This document shows, piece after piece, positions 1 through 11,400 of a stretch of 64,000 nt of DNA. Both the position numbers and the translations under genes were made by a program. Below the pieces are notes generated by a model. It worked only from the letters and a program-made list of their open reading frames with translations, made no database searches and was not told where the DNA came from. Origin of the DNA: Steinernema hermaphroditum (lineage: Eukaryota; Nematoda; Chromadorea; Rhabditida; Steinernematidae); the NCBI GenBank assembly GCA_030435675.1, contig CM059623.1:5358012-5422011 (forward strand), given 5' to 3'. The number at the start of each line of letters is the position of its first letter. The first letter of the stretch is position 1.

Positions 1-467
1 ATGTTCTTGTAAATGTTAGGGTTTGATTGTCTAGCACGGTGCCGAGTGCCGATGGCAAAACGCAGTTTTTCGGAGCCCTTTTTTTTAATCGTTTAAAGTT
101 CCCAGAGATGTGCATGAAATTGCTAAAATCCAACATTTCGATGCGTCGCAGAACTTTCTGAACACCCTGTACTTCGAGATGCCGGCCTACATACACATGT
201 GTCCACTCCAAAGTAGCGCACCAAGCATACAACTGATTGGGAGGATGTTAAAAACCCCTGGGGTATTACGGTAGCATCAAGGCATATGCCAATTTGGCCT
301 TCGTAGTTGGACCACCCATGAAGAAAACGCACGACGCAGCGTTCGTGGCCACCCCACGACGCAGGACGCAGGACGCACGACGCAGCATTCGTGGCCGTAG
401 CATTAGATTTTGTGCCAAGTGGTTCTTTTGAGTGAGGGAGGAGCTCTAGAACGAGATTCTGTAGGAT
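1..467. other. No gene seen upstream of MITE
   Basis: I see no convincing coding potential here. A short direct repeat of the word acgacgcagga(cgc) lies at about 328-390, just before the mobile element. The open frames are short and have no recognisable family. Confidence 0.4.
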
Positions 468-482
468 CTAAGAAGCAGAGTT

Positions 483-730
483 GTCGGGTTCGGGTTTTCG
501 GGTCGGGTTTTTCGGGTTTTCGGGTCGGGTTTGGGTGTCGGTTTCGGTTTTTCGGGTCGGGTACCCGAACGCTTCGGTTTCGGGTTCGGTTTCGGGTACC
601 CGAAAATTTCGGGTTCGGGTTCGGTTTCGGTTTCGGGTACCCGAAAGTTTAGGTTTCGGGTTCGGGTTCGGTTTCGGGTACCCGAAAATTTCGGTTTCGG
701 GTTCGGTTTCGGGTCGGGTACCCGAACTTC
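483..730. repeat. TTTCGG/CGGGTACCCG array, left copy
   Basis: Iterated hexamers TTTCGG and GTTCGG are interrupted every 30-50 bp by the palindrome CGGGTACCCG (KpnI core), usually as TTTCGGGTACCCGAAA. The array lies just inside the left end of the hAT-like MITE. Both DNA strands stay open in several frames because the unit lacks stop codons, which explains the overlapping Gly/Phe-rich and Pro/Glu/Thr-rich frames here. Confidence 0.9.
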
Positions 731-1159
731 CCGGTTGGATTTCCCTGATTTTCGGTGTTTTGGAACTGTCGAACCGCGATTTTATTTTTTCAAACCCCAT
801 AAAGCGATCAGTCACAGCGCGGCGAGACCCAGAACCTATATTAGCGCTTTGAGATATCGAGATCTCCAGAAAAAGTAGGATATTTCGTACGTTCGGTCGC
901 CGTTTTGATCGTGCTAGTGCAAACTTTGGGCGTAAGCGTGGCGCCACAACGGTACCGAAGTGTCGGTCTGCGCTTATGACGTGAACATGAGTGGGATGCA
1001 CCGACGACAAGTTCATTAACTTCGTAACCTTTGTAGACAGTTTGACGTCCACCTTTTCTGAGAGTTTCACGTTGATAGACAGTTTAGTTTTAAACTGAAG
1101 GACGCACGAAAAGGACTGCGGGAAAAAAGGAAAAAAAATGTCCCCAACTTCAAAAACAA

Positions 1160-1440
1160 CTTCGGGTTTTCGGTTTCGGTTTCGGGTTCGGTTTCGGGTA
1201 CCCGAAAGTTTCGGTTTCGGTTTCGGTTTTTTCGGGTTCGGTTTCGGTTTCGGGTACCCGAAAATTTCGGTTTCGGTTTCGGGTTCGGTTTCGGGTACCC
1301 GAAAATTTCGGTTTCGGGTTCGGTTTCGGTTTCGGGTACCCGAAAATTTCGGTTTCGGGTTCGGTTTCGGTTTCGGGTACCCGAAAGTTTCGGTTTCGGG
1401 TTCGGGTTCGGTTTCGGGTACCCGAACTTTCGGGTACCCG
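1160..1440. repeat. TTTCGG/CGGGTACCCG array, right copy
   Basis: This is the second array of the same hexamers and the same CGGGTACCCG palindrome, in the same direct orientation as the left array although the element tips are inverted. It ends in two close palindromes (about 1417-1440) next to the right terminal inverted repeat. Confidence 0.9.
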
Positions 1441-1458
1441 GACAACTCTGCTAAGAAG

Positions 1459-2518
1459 CTAAATTAACAGGAGTTGAAGGTACTGTGGAATCGGCTCCTG
1501 ATACTCCTAATGTTCATGTTTGAGGACAAGATTTCTCTCTTTGTTGGAATGTTCCCAGAAAACAGCAAACAACGTGTCCCCGTCAGTAGCGCGCCAACTG
1601 TTTCCCGAGAATAGGCGATTTTTGGGGTATACTCATTCCGAACATTTCGGGGAATCGCCTTCCTATGAGACGACTCCACCCTTCTGGTGTCGAACCTCCC
1701 AAGAAGACGTTTGACCTTTCCTATCCAAACATCAATCAGCTCAAGTACCCTAACGGAGGCGCCGCCAACCGAAGCACAAAGTTATGCGCCGAGAGTCATT
1801 TTAATTCGACTCATTCTAAATGAATAATGCGTTCGCAATGCACACATCGAAGTGCATGTGCCCTTTCAGAATGACGATCTTTGAGTTTGAGCGATCTCTG
1901 CGAAAAGTGCGTCGTCATCGGAGGTTCTTTTGTGTTCGCGGCTACAGAGTCGAGCTGTGCTCTCTGATCTGTCAGAGTTGTCGGCGCAGGGGCGCCGAGT
2001 CCTGGCCCCCTAATCCACACTTCGACGGAAAGAGTGCACTTTCATGGGATCTTCAAATAAGTCGTTTCTAGAACCGCCATCCGAACACTGTAGGAGCTCT
2101 TTAGATGGACTCATTTGGACACTTCCGGACGAACTATCCTCGAAGCTCTTGAAGTTCCGATTGGCTTTGGGATTTCTGAACGGAAGTGACGAAAGCGGAG
2201 GAATGAACTTTCGCTTGGTGATGCTGAAGCTGTCTTCCGGTGTCCGTAAATATCCCTTCTGCTCTGTGCAGCCTTGACGATTCTGTCCACCCACCATGAT
2301 CAGCCCCTCTTCTAGCAGATGCCCCCACTTCTTCCAGAAAAATCCCTTTTTGTAGCCGCAGGTCATCGAAACTTTCATATTTGTTTTATCCTTGGAGTCA
2401 TTTATACAAGACGACGACCTCTTCGGCAGAGGCGCCGGCGGCGAAGAAAACTATCATCTGGAGGGGAGGAGAAGAGAAACGTGGATGGACCCGGAATCGA
2501 CAGTTTCTGGAGAGGCGC
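1459..2518. other. Gap downstream of phosphatase gene
   Basis: About 1.06 kb lie between the MITE and the stop codon of the phosphatase gene. Short open frames exist on both strands (for example 2010-2378 minus), but none shows a known domain or matching splice signals. Part of 2380-2518 is probably the 3' UTR of the phosphatase. Confidence 0.4.
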
Positions 2519-5433
2519 TCACCGCGAGAGGCGCGCGTCGTAGTCTTCGATGAACTGCTTGGCTGCGACGGCGACGCCGGCGTCGAGCTTCGGCAGGCTG
2601 AGCGCCCACTCGACGAGCACGCGGTTCACGTAGAGATACTGTACCTCCGTCTGCACGCAGAGGGCGCGCTGGGAGCGCAGCTCCCGCACGATAGAGGGTA
2701 TGTCGAGGGAGAGGCCGTTGGCGATCCGCCGCATCGCGATCTCGATGCCCACCACCGTACCTGTCCGTCCGATCCCGGCTGAAAAGAGACGTTGAGCGGC
2801 GTCCGGGATACGGTAGCCTACCTGAGCAGTGGACGACACACGGCGCCCGGCTCTCCCTGACCATGCGGAGGAGGCGGATGGGCATCATGCAGCAGCTGTG
2901 GTCGGGGATGCCCCGGTCGGGCCACGTGCTCCACCGGTGCAGGGTTACGGTAATGGGCTTGAGGCCGTTGCTCTCTTGCTTCGACTCGACGCGGAACGTC
3001 GTCGAGTGGAACTCGGAGCCCTCCACTTCGCCCAGATTCCGCACGGTCAGCGTCGGTGTCTCCAGCGGCTCCTCGACGTCTTCGGGCCAGTAGACGTGGC
3101 ACTTCTGCTTGAAGTCCTCCGAGGGCCTGAAAGTTCCGATCTACGGTCCCCGCTCTACCCTGGTGAACTTACTTGCACAGCATGAGGATGGTCCCGACGC
3201 GCTCCTGGAAGACCATGCGCCAGAAGTCGTGGACGGTCTGCTGGAGGGGGCCCTGGAAGTGAGGTGAGTGGCGCCGTTTGAAAGGGAGAAGGCTCACCTG
3301 GGTGCATATGAACTTGTTGAGGAGCGAGGGATCGTCGATGTGGTTCGCGTGGATGTAGTCGCCGTGCTTGCTCCCACCGTACTTCAGGACCACACGCGTT
3401 TGGTCAATGCAGAGCACGTCTGAAAGGGGCGTTTTAGGCCTGTCATCTTCGGACCGCAAAGTGCAAATCCCTCTGACGTCACTTCCTTCACCCAAAATTG
3501 CAATTATTCGTCCCTCAAAGGTCGCCATTCCCTCCCTAAAATATCGAATATCACATCTGCGCCCCCTAATCTTCGAGGCCTCCGCCCGGTCCAGAGATCA
3601 CTCTGGCTCTTTCTCCCGAGGGGCTTATGGACAGAAACGGCTCGCGAAAGTGCAGCTGTCCTCTGGACTCAATCGAGGCAATTACCCTGAAACCTCTCGG
3701 AATCGGTTTAGCGTCAACAAGTGCAGCCCTAAATAGGCGCCGTTCCGGGAACCCGTTCCCCGCGGCCAGGTGTGCGCGCGAATTTCGCGTGTGGGTGCGC
3801 TAATTGGACAACAGCGGCGACTTTTGTCCTTTCGGGCACCTGGCGCGCCTTGAATTCCGGTTTCGCCCAAAGGTCAAGACCCAGCTGATGGCACCACAGG
3901 CATCACAGGAGGGTCTCCAGGCTGACCACTCGGCCGATCGTACCCCTAAGATCTTGCGATAAGAGTCGAAGTCTCGGCGATAAAAGTGCATTCTAGCTCA
4001 CCTGAGTAGCGGTTCTTGGCGAGGTTGTTGGCGAACGCCTTGTGGGTGGCGTTCGGGGGGTAGAAGTCCTCGAGCATACGGTACTCAGTGCTGAGGCCAG
4101 CAGTCCCTTTCTCGGCAGTGGAGAGCACGAACTCCGACAGCGCCTTCAGGGACTTCGCGTTGAGGTCTTGCATCTGAAATCGGGCACTTACAAGGGAACA
4201 TTCCCAAGTGATAGTTGCAGATTGAAATGAAATGTGGTGCAACGGATAGAGGAGATCTTAGGAAGACGAGCGCACACAAAACGCGCTGCCCATATGCAGA
4301 CTAGCTACTGTAAGCAGGCCCCCGAAATATGAAAAATAACGGCAGTCGTGACTAGTACGTTGAAATATCCTCTTTTTGGCGTGTCTGCGTGGTCCAGCGG
4401 TAGTGCTCTGAGCCACCAGTCAACGGTGTCGGGTTCGACCCCCACAGAGAATCATCTGTTTTTCGATTTGCTTTCTTTTCAACGAAACTGTACATTATTA
4501 TGTTTCCTGGTGTTCACCATCACTGGTTCTTGCCTTGCTTCAAATATAGCTTAAAAACCCATTTGGAGAAATCGAAACTGACAACTCAAATTTCATCTTT
4601 GTGGTGAAGCTGTTTTTCATTCTTTCGCGTTCCTATTTGTTTTGCTAATCATCTCAGGACGTGAAATGGAATGAACCAAAAAATGTTGGCTGGGATGAGT
4701 GTCGAACCCCGATCCCCCAGAACGGTAACCAAGACACTATCCAGCTCGACCATACAAACAGTTATGTGATATGTGGAAATATGTAGATTTGGTGAAAAGA
4801 AAAAAGGTAGAAAAAAAAGCAAATGGGGGTCGAACCCGACACCGTTGACTGGTGGCTCAGAGCACTACCCCCTTGACCATGCAGGAACGTCACAGAAGAG
4901 AAATTTCAACATACTAGTCGCGACTGCCGTTATTTTTCATATTTCGGGGGCCTGTTTATGGTAGCCAGTCTGCATATGGGCAGCGCGTTTTGTGTGCGCT
5001 CGTCTTCCTAAGATCTCCTCTATCCGTTACACCACATTTCATTTCAATCTGCAACTATCACTTGGGGATGTTCCCTTGTTAGAACGCTACCGTATCTCCC
5101 GGCTTGAAAGAGACCCCTGGAAATCAAAGCCTCCGAAATCGATAGCCGAGACGAGACGTCTCAGATTACATCTCGTCTCGGGCGTTACAAAACGGGTTAG
5201 GGACCCACCAGGACGTCGTCGTTGGAGTCGGCGGGGGCGACGAAGTCGAGGCGCGGACTCCGTGAGCGGACACTCGCGGACATCTTCGCGGCGCCAGAAG
5301 AGCTGCTGGCGGCGGTGTTCTGGCTGAAGCCCGTGCGACCTCCCTGCTTGAGGCTATGCCATAGCCGCGTCAGGTACTCGGTCACTGCGATCTCCGTAAT
5401 TTTGACTCTAAAACGACGTCGCCGGAGAGTCAT
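2519..5433 (-). CDS. Classical protein tyrosine phosphatase
   Basis: This is predicted to be a cytosolic Tyr-specific phosphatase of the small single-domain type expanded in nematodes. My model has six exons (5433-5209, 4173-4002, 3419-3298, 3252-3173, 3126-2822, 2778-2519) that close in frame to 387 aa. Diagnostic motifs in order are KNRYSDV, DYIHAN, FICTQGPLQQTVHDFWRM, a WPD loop (WSTWPDRGIPD) and the P-loop HCSAGIGRTG. The HCS and AGIGRTG halves are split by an intron at 2821-2779. The nucleophilic Cys, the P-loop Arg and the WPD Asp are all present, so it should be active. The N-terminus before residue 75 is poorly supported: I took the first in-frame ATG (5433), but the frame stays open to 5502. 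Intron 1 (about 1 kb) contains the foldback element. Confidence 0.88.
4382..4450 (+). other. tRNA-like module, left arm
   Basis: An A-box-like stretch (TGGTCCAGCGGTAGTGCTC) and a perfect B-box (GGGTTCGACCC) are spaced as in a tRNA gene. I could not fold a confident acceptor stem, so I call it a tRNA-derived or Pol III promoter-like module rather than a tRNA gene. It is repeated in inverted orientation in the right arm of the same foldback element. Confidence 0.5.
4684..4754 (-). other. tRNA-like module, central
   Basis: Read on the minus strand, TGGTCGAGCTGGATAGTG resembles an A-box and GGGGTTCGACACTCATCC resembles a B-box. It lies in the central, non-inverted part of the foldback element and differs in sequence from the two arm modules. 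It may derive from a different tRNA. Confidence 0.45.
4824..4886 (-). other. tRNA-like module, right arm
   Basis: This is the inverted copy of the module at 4382-4450. The stretch from GTAGTGCTC through the B-box GGGTTCGACCC is essentially identical. It belongs to the right inverted repeat arm of the foldback element. Confidence 0.5.
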
Positions 5434-8400
5434 CGCCGTCTGTCCGCCGTCGTCGTCGCCGGGCCAATGTGTCTCCCGGCGGCGACGACGGGGCGTCGCC
5501 ACCCGAGGCCCCGCCCCCCCGCGGAGCGAACGTCCGAACTCTCCCGGCTAGGGACACGCCGAAAGGAGTGCGAGGGGCACTTCCTGGACTCGAGAGAAGA
5601 GGTCACGAAATGTGAAGATATGCCTTGCCTCGATACAGTAACCCAAACGAATTAATAACGGCAATTTTTGAAATTATACGCATAATGAGTGGAAAATCAT
5701 TCGAACTCTAAAGGTTCGGCCGACTTGTTCGGGCCTAATCAGTCGCGCCGGGAGCACTTAGAGGACGCAAAGGATACACGGAACTCGTTGGTTTCCAGTG
5801 GACAGAATCGGATGAATAATTACAAAATGGTGACTCAGGAGAAGCTCCACTCATCGGCACAACCTGGGTGAATCAGAGTGCACACATGAAGGATTAGTCA
5901 GGGGTGTACCGCTTATTGTTTTGTGCGTTTGTTTGGACAACGTGGGTGTTTACTGTTTGTCCGGAGGGTCTTAGCACGATAAGCGTTGCAGGAATATACG
6001 AAAATACGCCGAACAATATGCAGAGTGAATAATTGGTCCGTGATCTCGTGACGACTTCTCTGAAAAGGATCTCTGAGTCATCGATGTGGTTAGGCTGGCG
6101 CGAAAACGCGGAAGACGGCGCGATCTTTGGCGTCGCTGGCGACGTTTCAGCGCCGATCGATGAATGGAAGTCGACGTCAGAGGCCCGAAAGTGCACTCGG
6201 AGATCGCTCCTCCGAGAGGACGCGTGTTCGGCGTGCACTCTGAGGGCGTGTGGCCCGATCGATCTTTGGACGTAAACAGAGAAGGGGCTGGAATCATGTG
6301 GCCTCGATCCAGGCGACTTTTGAAGGTAAATGGAACCTTGTGACGATCGTGGAATGTCATTGACGAGTGTGACTTCCCTAAGGAGATCACAAATAGCCTC
6401 GGAAGTAGACGATCTTCGTCTCAAGCAGAGATCACTCTCCTACTGTATCCTATCAAGAACGCTCATGAGAATGACGAAGACATGGTCACAGATTAGGGCC
6501 TAATCAGGGAAGGGCAGAGATATTCCGTCTGGTGCCGGATCCGACTCCATCTGATCCCTTTGGACTTTCGGCTCTGCAGATACAATTCCTCTCGAGGCCA
6601 CACGCATTGAAAGGGCAAAGGTGACTCATTCACGTTTGAGCGAGGGATTAACCTGTGATCTGGACGTCGTTTTGAGAGGTACGGTATCCCCAAAAATTAC
6701 ACCGAATGATTTTCGGCTTCCTTCTTGTTTTTCTCGGCCACGTTGTAAACACTTTTGTGGGAGTATCGATGTCGCGCCGAGACCTGTGTTCCCATAGGGG
6801 GCGCGTGCACCCAAGAAGGGAACACTTTCTGAACTTTGGACTCGGAGGGCGGCTAATGGAAGTCCAAAGACAAACAGTTCCTTTTCCCTAGACGTTTCCC
6901 TGGAAGTCCACGCCCACAGGTTCACCAAAAAGGGGCGATTTTGAGGTCCTTCTCTACGCCCAAAATGGGTCCACGTCCTAATCAGGCCTAGTGCACGCTT
7001 ATAGCTATGTACAGTAGACCGTGGTTTTGTCTAGAGACGTTTCCTTCTCGGACGTCTCCCACGCCTCCTTCCCTGCGGGTCTTAAAATATCTGCTCGTGT
7101 TGTGAGAGATGTTCTCCGAAGTCGAGACGTGACTCAGCCTGGGAGAGGACCTTCTCCATGGAATGGGCGCAGTCATGCAATCGCTGTAGGACGCACTCAA
7201 CGTTATTCTCTTCGAGGTTCGTTTGGGAACATTTCTCGAAGGAACTGCTAAGGGGTGAGTCAGGTCTGCGCCTCCCAGTCGAGGCCAGCCTCGGGATGGC
7301 CTTTGGGGGAGGAGCAGCCAGACGTCTACATCGGAAGACGTCTAGACACGTTTCTGCTGCTAGTAAACAGAGATTAAGTGAGTCTTCTGGTTTCGATGAA
7401 GAAAGACCGAAGGTCGAGGGGCGCCAAAAATAGATCGGAGAGGGAGATTAGGGGTGTCCACGGAGGAATGTCTCCCGGATCGTGGACTAATCATGTCCCA
7501 ACATGCCTGTTTGTGTTCTACGCATAGGGGACGAGGGAGTCTTCGATGTTTTTGGCATTAATCCCGCGAAAATGACATTTCCACGAATAGTGAAATTGTT
7601 TTCGTCGCGAGATCTTTAAAGAACTCTATTTCGGGGGTTCCCCGGAATCGGAGAGAGGACCTTTGGTCCTAGAGAAGCCTAGAGTGTGTCCGCGCCCTTA
7701 TCTGCTCGAAGTGGAGGCGTGCAGAGCCTTCAGACAAGCCGACTGACGTCTGAAACGGCAAAAGAGACGTCCCGACCGGTTCGTCAGAGACGATTTGACG
7801 AGGGGTTGATGCATTATCTTATCACAAAAAAGTGGGAATTTGATGAAAGGAAGGGCTTAGCCAGGTGAAAGTGACCTTATCTCCAGAGTGGCGCTTCCCG
7901 GGAGACCCGATCTTGTGGCTAAGTAGAAGACACAGCAGTGGATATGCTGTCCTCAGATCAGGATAAATTGAATCTCATGGACACAGTTCAATCTATAGTA
8001 GAATACACCAAAAATAAAACACGAAAACTGGCTACAAACTCCGAAGGTGACTTCGAGGCAGGCCAGAGTAGCAGAAATCAGGCAGCAGACGGCGAAACTC
8101 CAAACTCAGAGCAGCAAAACATGGTGTCCTTTTGATTTAATTAACTACCGTACCCTGCTGAAAGACTTGTCGCCACAAATTAGGATCCACCTGCCCACCG
8201 ACTTGTTTTCGGCCACTTCTGGCAACCTCCAAAACGGACATTTTTAAAGGCACGACAGCCAAGAAGACTCCTAGAGAGTCGCCGACTCACAGAATCGCGA
8301 CGACCAGAAGAGAGGTGCCAGCCTGAAAGTCACATGTTCCTTCGCGCAGTGTAAGAACCTCGCGGCGACGTCACCGGGAACAGGATGTGGCGCCGAAAAC

Positions 8401-11400
8401 ACGAGTAATTGGCGCCCCCCCAGGATTCGCCCCCCCCCCCCCCCAGGCGACCAAACAGGAGATTTGAGGAGTCCGCTGACGGCAGAGATCCACTTGGAAC
8501 TTAAGATCTACTGATAGCTGGAGGTACAAGCAGGTGAAGACTGTACATCTCAAAAAGTCCTCTTCAGTACTGTAGCAAATTGGAATTTAAATCGACACCT
8601 ATAGAGCATAGTCAATTGATGATTCTGAATGAAAATCTGACCAGAAAGTGCTGTTTTGAATTCGAATTTCATGGCTAACTCGATCATCGTCTAAGAAGCA
8701 CTTTTGATTAAAAGAGACCTGCTGAAGACCTTCCCAAAGGTTGGATACTATCTTTAGATGGAAAGCACATCCGCTTTCACCCTCCACAGAGCTTCCTTTG
8801 GGGTGAAATCCGCTTGGTATGACTCCTTCTTAGCGGAGATTAGTCACATAGAAGAGCGTTGAGTCATCGCTCGGGTTAAATATAGCGGATTCGGTGAATG
8901 GATACAGAAGCCACGGGATCGGAGATCGGGGAAGGGCCAATTAGGGAGGCACGTCTGAATGGGACAAACAGAGGAAACGTCGCCATTCACGGAATTCAAA
9001 GGGTTCTCCAATTGTGAGGAGTGGAGGAAATTGGCCGAATCGGATTACGGCGGTTCCCGGGACTGATTAAAATGGAAGCGGCCAAGGAATCAGAGACCGA
9101 CGCTGGACAAGAAGCCGGTCGAGATGGCCCACGCCGGGCCACCTAGTCGCTCGTCTCTCCGATCGATTCTCATAAAACGGCGATTACGACGTGTAAACGT
9201 CGAGCGTGACACGTCGACGTCGCCGTCTGCCGCCGGAAGTCGACTCTCGTGTAGCCTTGCCCGCATCTGGAGGATCTGGAGGGACGTGACGACGGAGGTC
9301 AAGAATTGGACTCCGTTCCTGGAAAGGCGGAGGAAAACAGTTGTAGATCGACTCTTTTGTTTCCCTTGTCGTATTTTGTTCCGCTCCGTCTCCTTCGCTA
9401 CACACATAAAAATAAAGAAAAAACAAATACACTGTTCGTCTCTCCTGACCTTCTTGAGAACCGATACATAGACGTCTCCGAAACGGTGTCAAGACGTTCG
9501 TGACCGAAAAAGAGAGTCAGGAGTGCTCGCCAGGGGGTGGAAAGGACGCAAAATAGAAAGTTTTCGAGTTCGCGCCCCGATGCGCACTCCTGACGGTCGC
9601 CGACCACTTCGGGATAAGCGTTTGGGCATTTTATGGATTTCGAAACACGTCGGGACCCTCCGGAGCGTCGCGTGTGGCACGCGTCCGCGACGAAATCGAT
9701 GATTTAATGAGAGATTTTGCACGTTCCGAGCGGTCCGCTGTAATCCGCGGATTAGGAGTGCACACAGAGGGGGAGGAACCGCTGTGGGGTGAGGAGAGGT
9801 GAACGGTTTCGAGAGGAACCGGGACTCGTCTCGTCGAAAAGTGATCAAAAAATGAGATTAGATTAGATTTCTCTGCTTCTTATTGGAAGGCGCAATCCTA
9901 ATATTTGAAGCGTTTTCTATAAAAGAGGGATAAGTGGAGGCGCCTCCAGGCAACAGAAAAATATCCCGAAAGGAACATTCCGACCATCTGCTTCAAAGCC
10001 CGGCTTTAGGCCACACACATGCACTCGGAGGGTCCCACAGGCCCCTTCTACGGTGACATTTCCACGATCCAGAGGAGTTCCCACATCGGTGAAGGAAACG
10101 TTTCGGCTCTGTGAGAGATGTCTCTCGAGTCGAAACGCTCCTCGGACTATTCCGTTCAGGACCCAAATTGTGCAATTGGACATTAATTGAACGCGTTTCG
10201 GGAATCGAATTAATTAGGCCGGTTCCTAGAACCTGTGCCGTCACCGGACACGTATGTACTCGGAATGTACCTAGAGGAGCCGGCCTAAAGGAAGGTGGCC
10301 CTTCCTCTGCCACGAAAACGCCCAGCGCTCCTCTAGGCGTGCACCCTCCGTCGCCCCGTCCGATCCCAAAGCGCCTAATTGAGATTTGGCGAATTCGTTT
10401 TCCGAGAAATCCGCGCAGATCTAACGAATCTCGCAAGAAGCCCCACAGGCCTCTGCGGCCCTTTCGCGGCGGGACCCGCGCCATCAGGGATTCCGCGCAC
10501 GTGAGTCGAGCGGAGTGGAGAGGAGAAGTGGAGGAAGGCGGGGGAAGGGAGGCGGTGATTCATCACCGATCTCCGATCGGAGAGTCTCTCGCGGTGGGAC
10601 GCCGAGTACCGAGAACCGCCGAGCAGCCCTGACTGAGTGTAATTTTTCACTCCGAAGGCTCTTTTTTGAGGATAAGAAGAAGCGGTTGTGTAATTCTCTC
10701 CGAGAAGAGGCGCCAATTAGGCGTGCTCTTCGTTTGTTTCCGACTGCGGGAAACGTCGGATGACATCAGAAAAACAAAATAGATAAATGTAATTGTCACA
10801 AGTGGCGCCGTTTGTGGGAATCGAGGAGGTCCCCTGATACGTGGAAGGCTCTGTTACACCGATAGTTCAGGGAAGCCACCCTGAGGGAAGACACGGCGGG
10901 ATCCTTTGCCTACTATTTGGGGCTGTTGGAGTGCCTCTCCAAGTGGAGGTACACCTTTAGGCCTGCTTTGTGACGTCAGAGTTGTGGCGAACCTCGTCCG
11001 AAGGCCACCGAGTCAAGAGATTAATCTTCTTGACACAAGACCTTCCTGAAACGAATTTGATTTGTGATCTTCTCGGGACCCATTCCGAGAAGGTCCGAAA
11101 GAGCGCTTGCACTCTGTGACGACCGGAGTGAAGCCGACGCGGAGAGATAATAGAATTTGACGCGATTCTGCAGAAGACGACATTTAGAGACGTCGCAGAA
11201 GAATCTCCGATTCCCGGGAGCCCACGTCATAGCCAATGGAGGACTGCGCCCCCGGGGAAGTCGGTCTTTGGCCTCGTGTTTTGACCGAGTTCCGCCAGAA
11301 GAAGAGGGGAAAGAACGGAGCCAAGAGGGAGACTCCGACCCTGATAAGGTGATCCAGGGCTTATGGCACTTTAGAAACGCTCTCTAATCGTCTTAGAAAC

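Larger units (their letters stand above)
476..1450. mobile_element. hAT-like MITE with 8-bp target duplication
   Basis: The element begins CAGAGTTGTC and ends GACAACTCTG, a perfect 10-bp terminal inverted repeat. It is flanked on both sides by the same 8-bp word CTAAGAAG (468-475 and 1451-1458). An 8-bp target duplication with termini starting CAG is the pattern of the hAT superfamily. The interior has no transposase. It consists of two satellite-like arrays around about 420 bp of unique DNA, so the element looks non-autonomous. A 325-codon open frame crosses the whole element on the minus strand, but it is mostly low-complexity repeat and I do not call it a gene. Confidence 0.8.
4191..5078. 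mobile_element. Foldback MITE (TTA target site, long TIRs)
   Basis: This is an 888-bp element whose ends are long inverted repeats of about 260 bp (left about 4191-4455, right about 4820-5078) with scattered mismatches. The tips are CAAGGGAACA...TGTTCCCTTG, and both sides carry TTA (4188-4190 and 5079-5081). A 3-bp TWA-type duplication suggests the PIF/Harbinger group, though a TA-based mariner-like target cannot be excluded. There is no transposase. It sits in the first intron of the phosphatase, only about 15 bp upstream of the exon-2 acceptor. The arms carry tRNA-like modules annotated separately. Confidence 0.75.

Noticed and set aside
468..1445. 325-codon minus-strand frame rich in ETEPE/KPKPNP
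   Set aside because: It is produced by stop-free satellite units and crosses the whole hAT-like MITE; both strands are open in the arrays, and there is no domain or splice signal.
4382..4450. Functional tRNA gene
   Set aside because: Good A and B boxes, but I could not fold an acceptor stem, and it is part of a repeated foldback arm.
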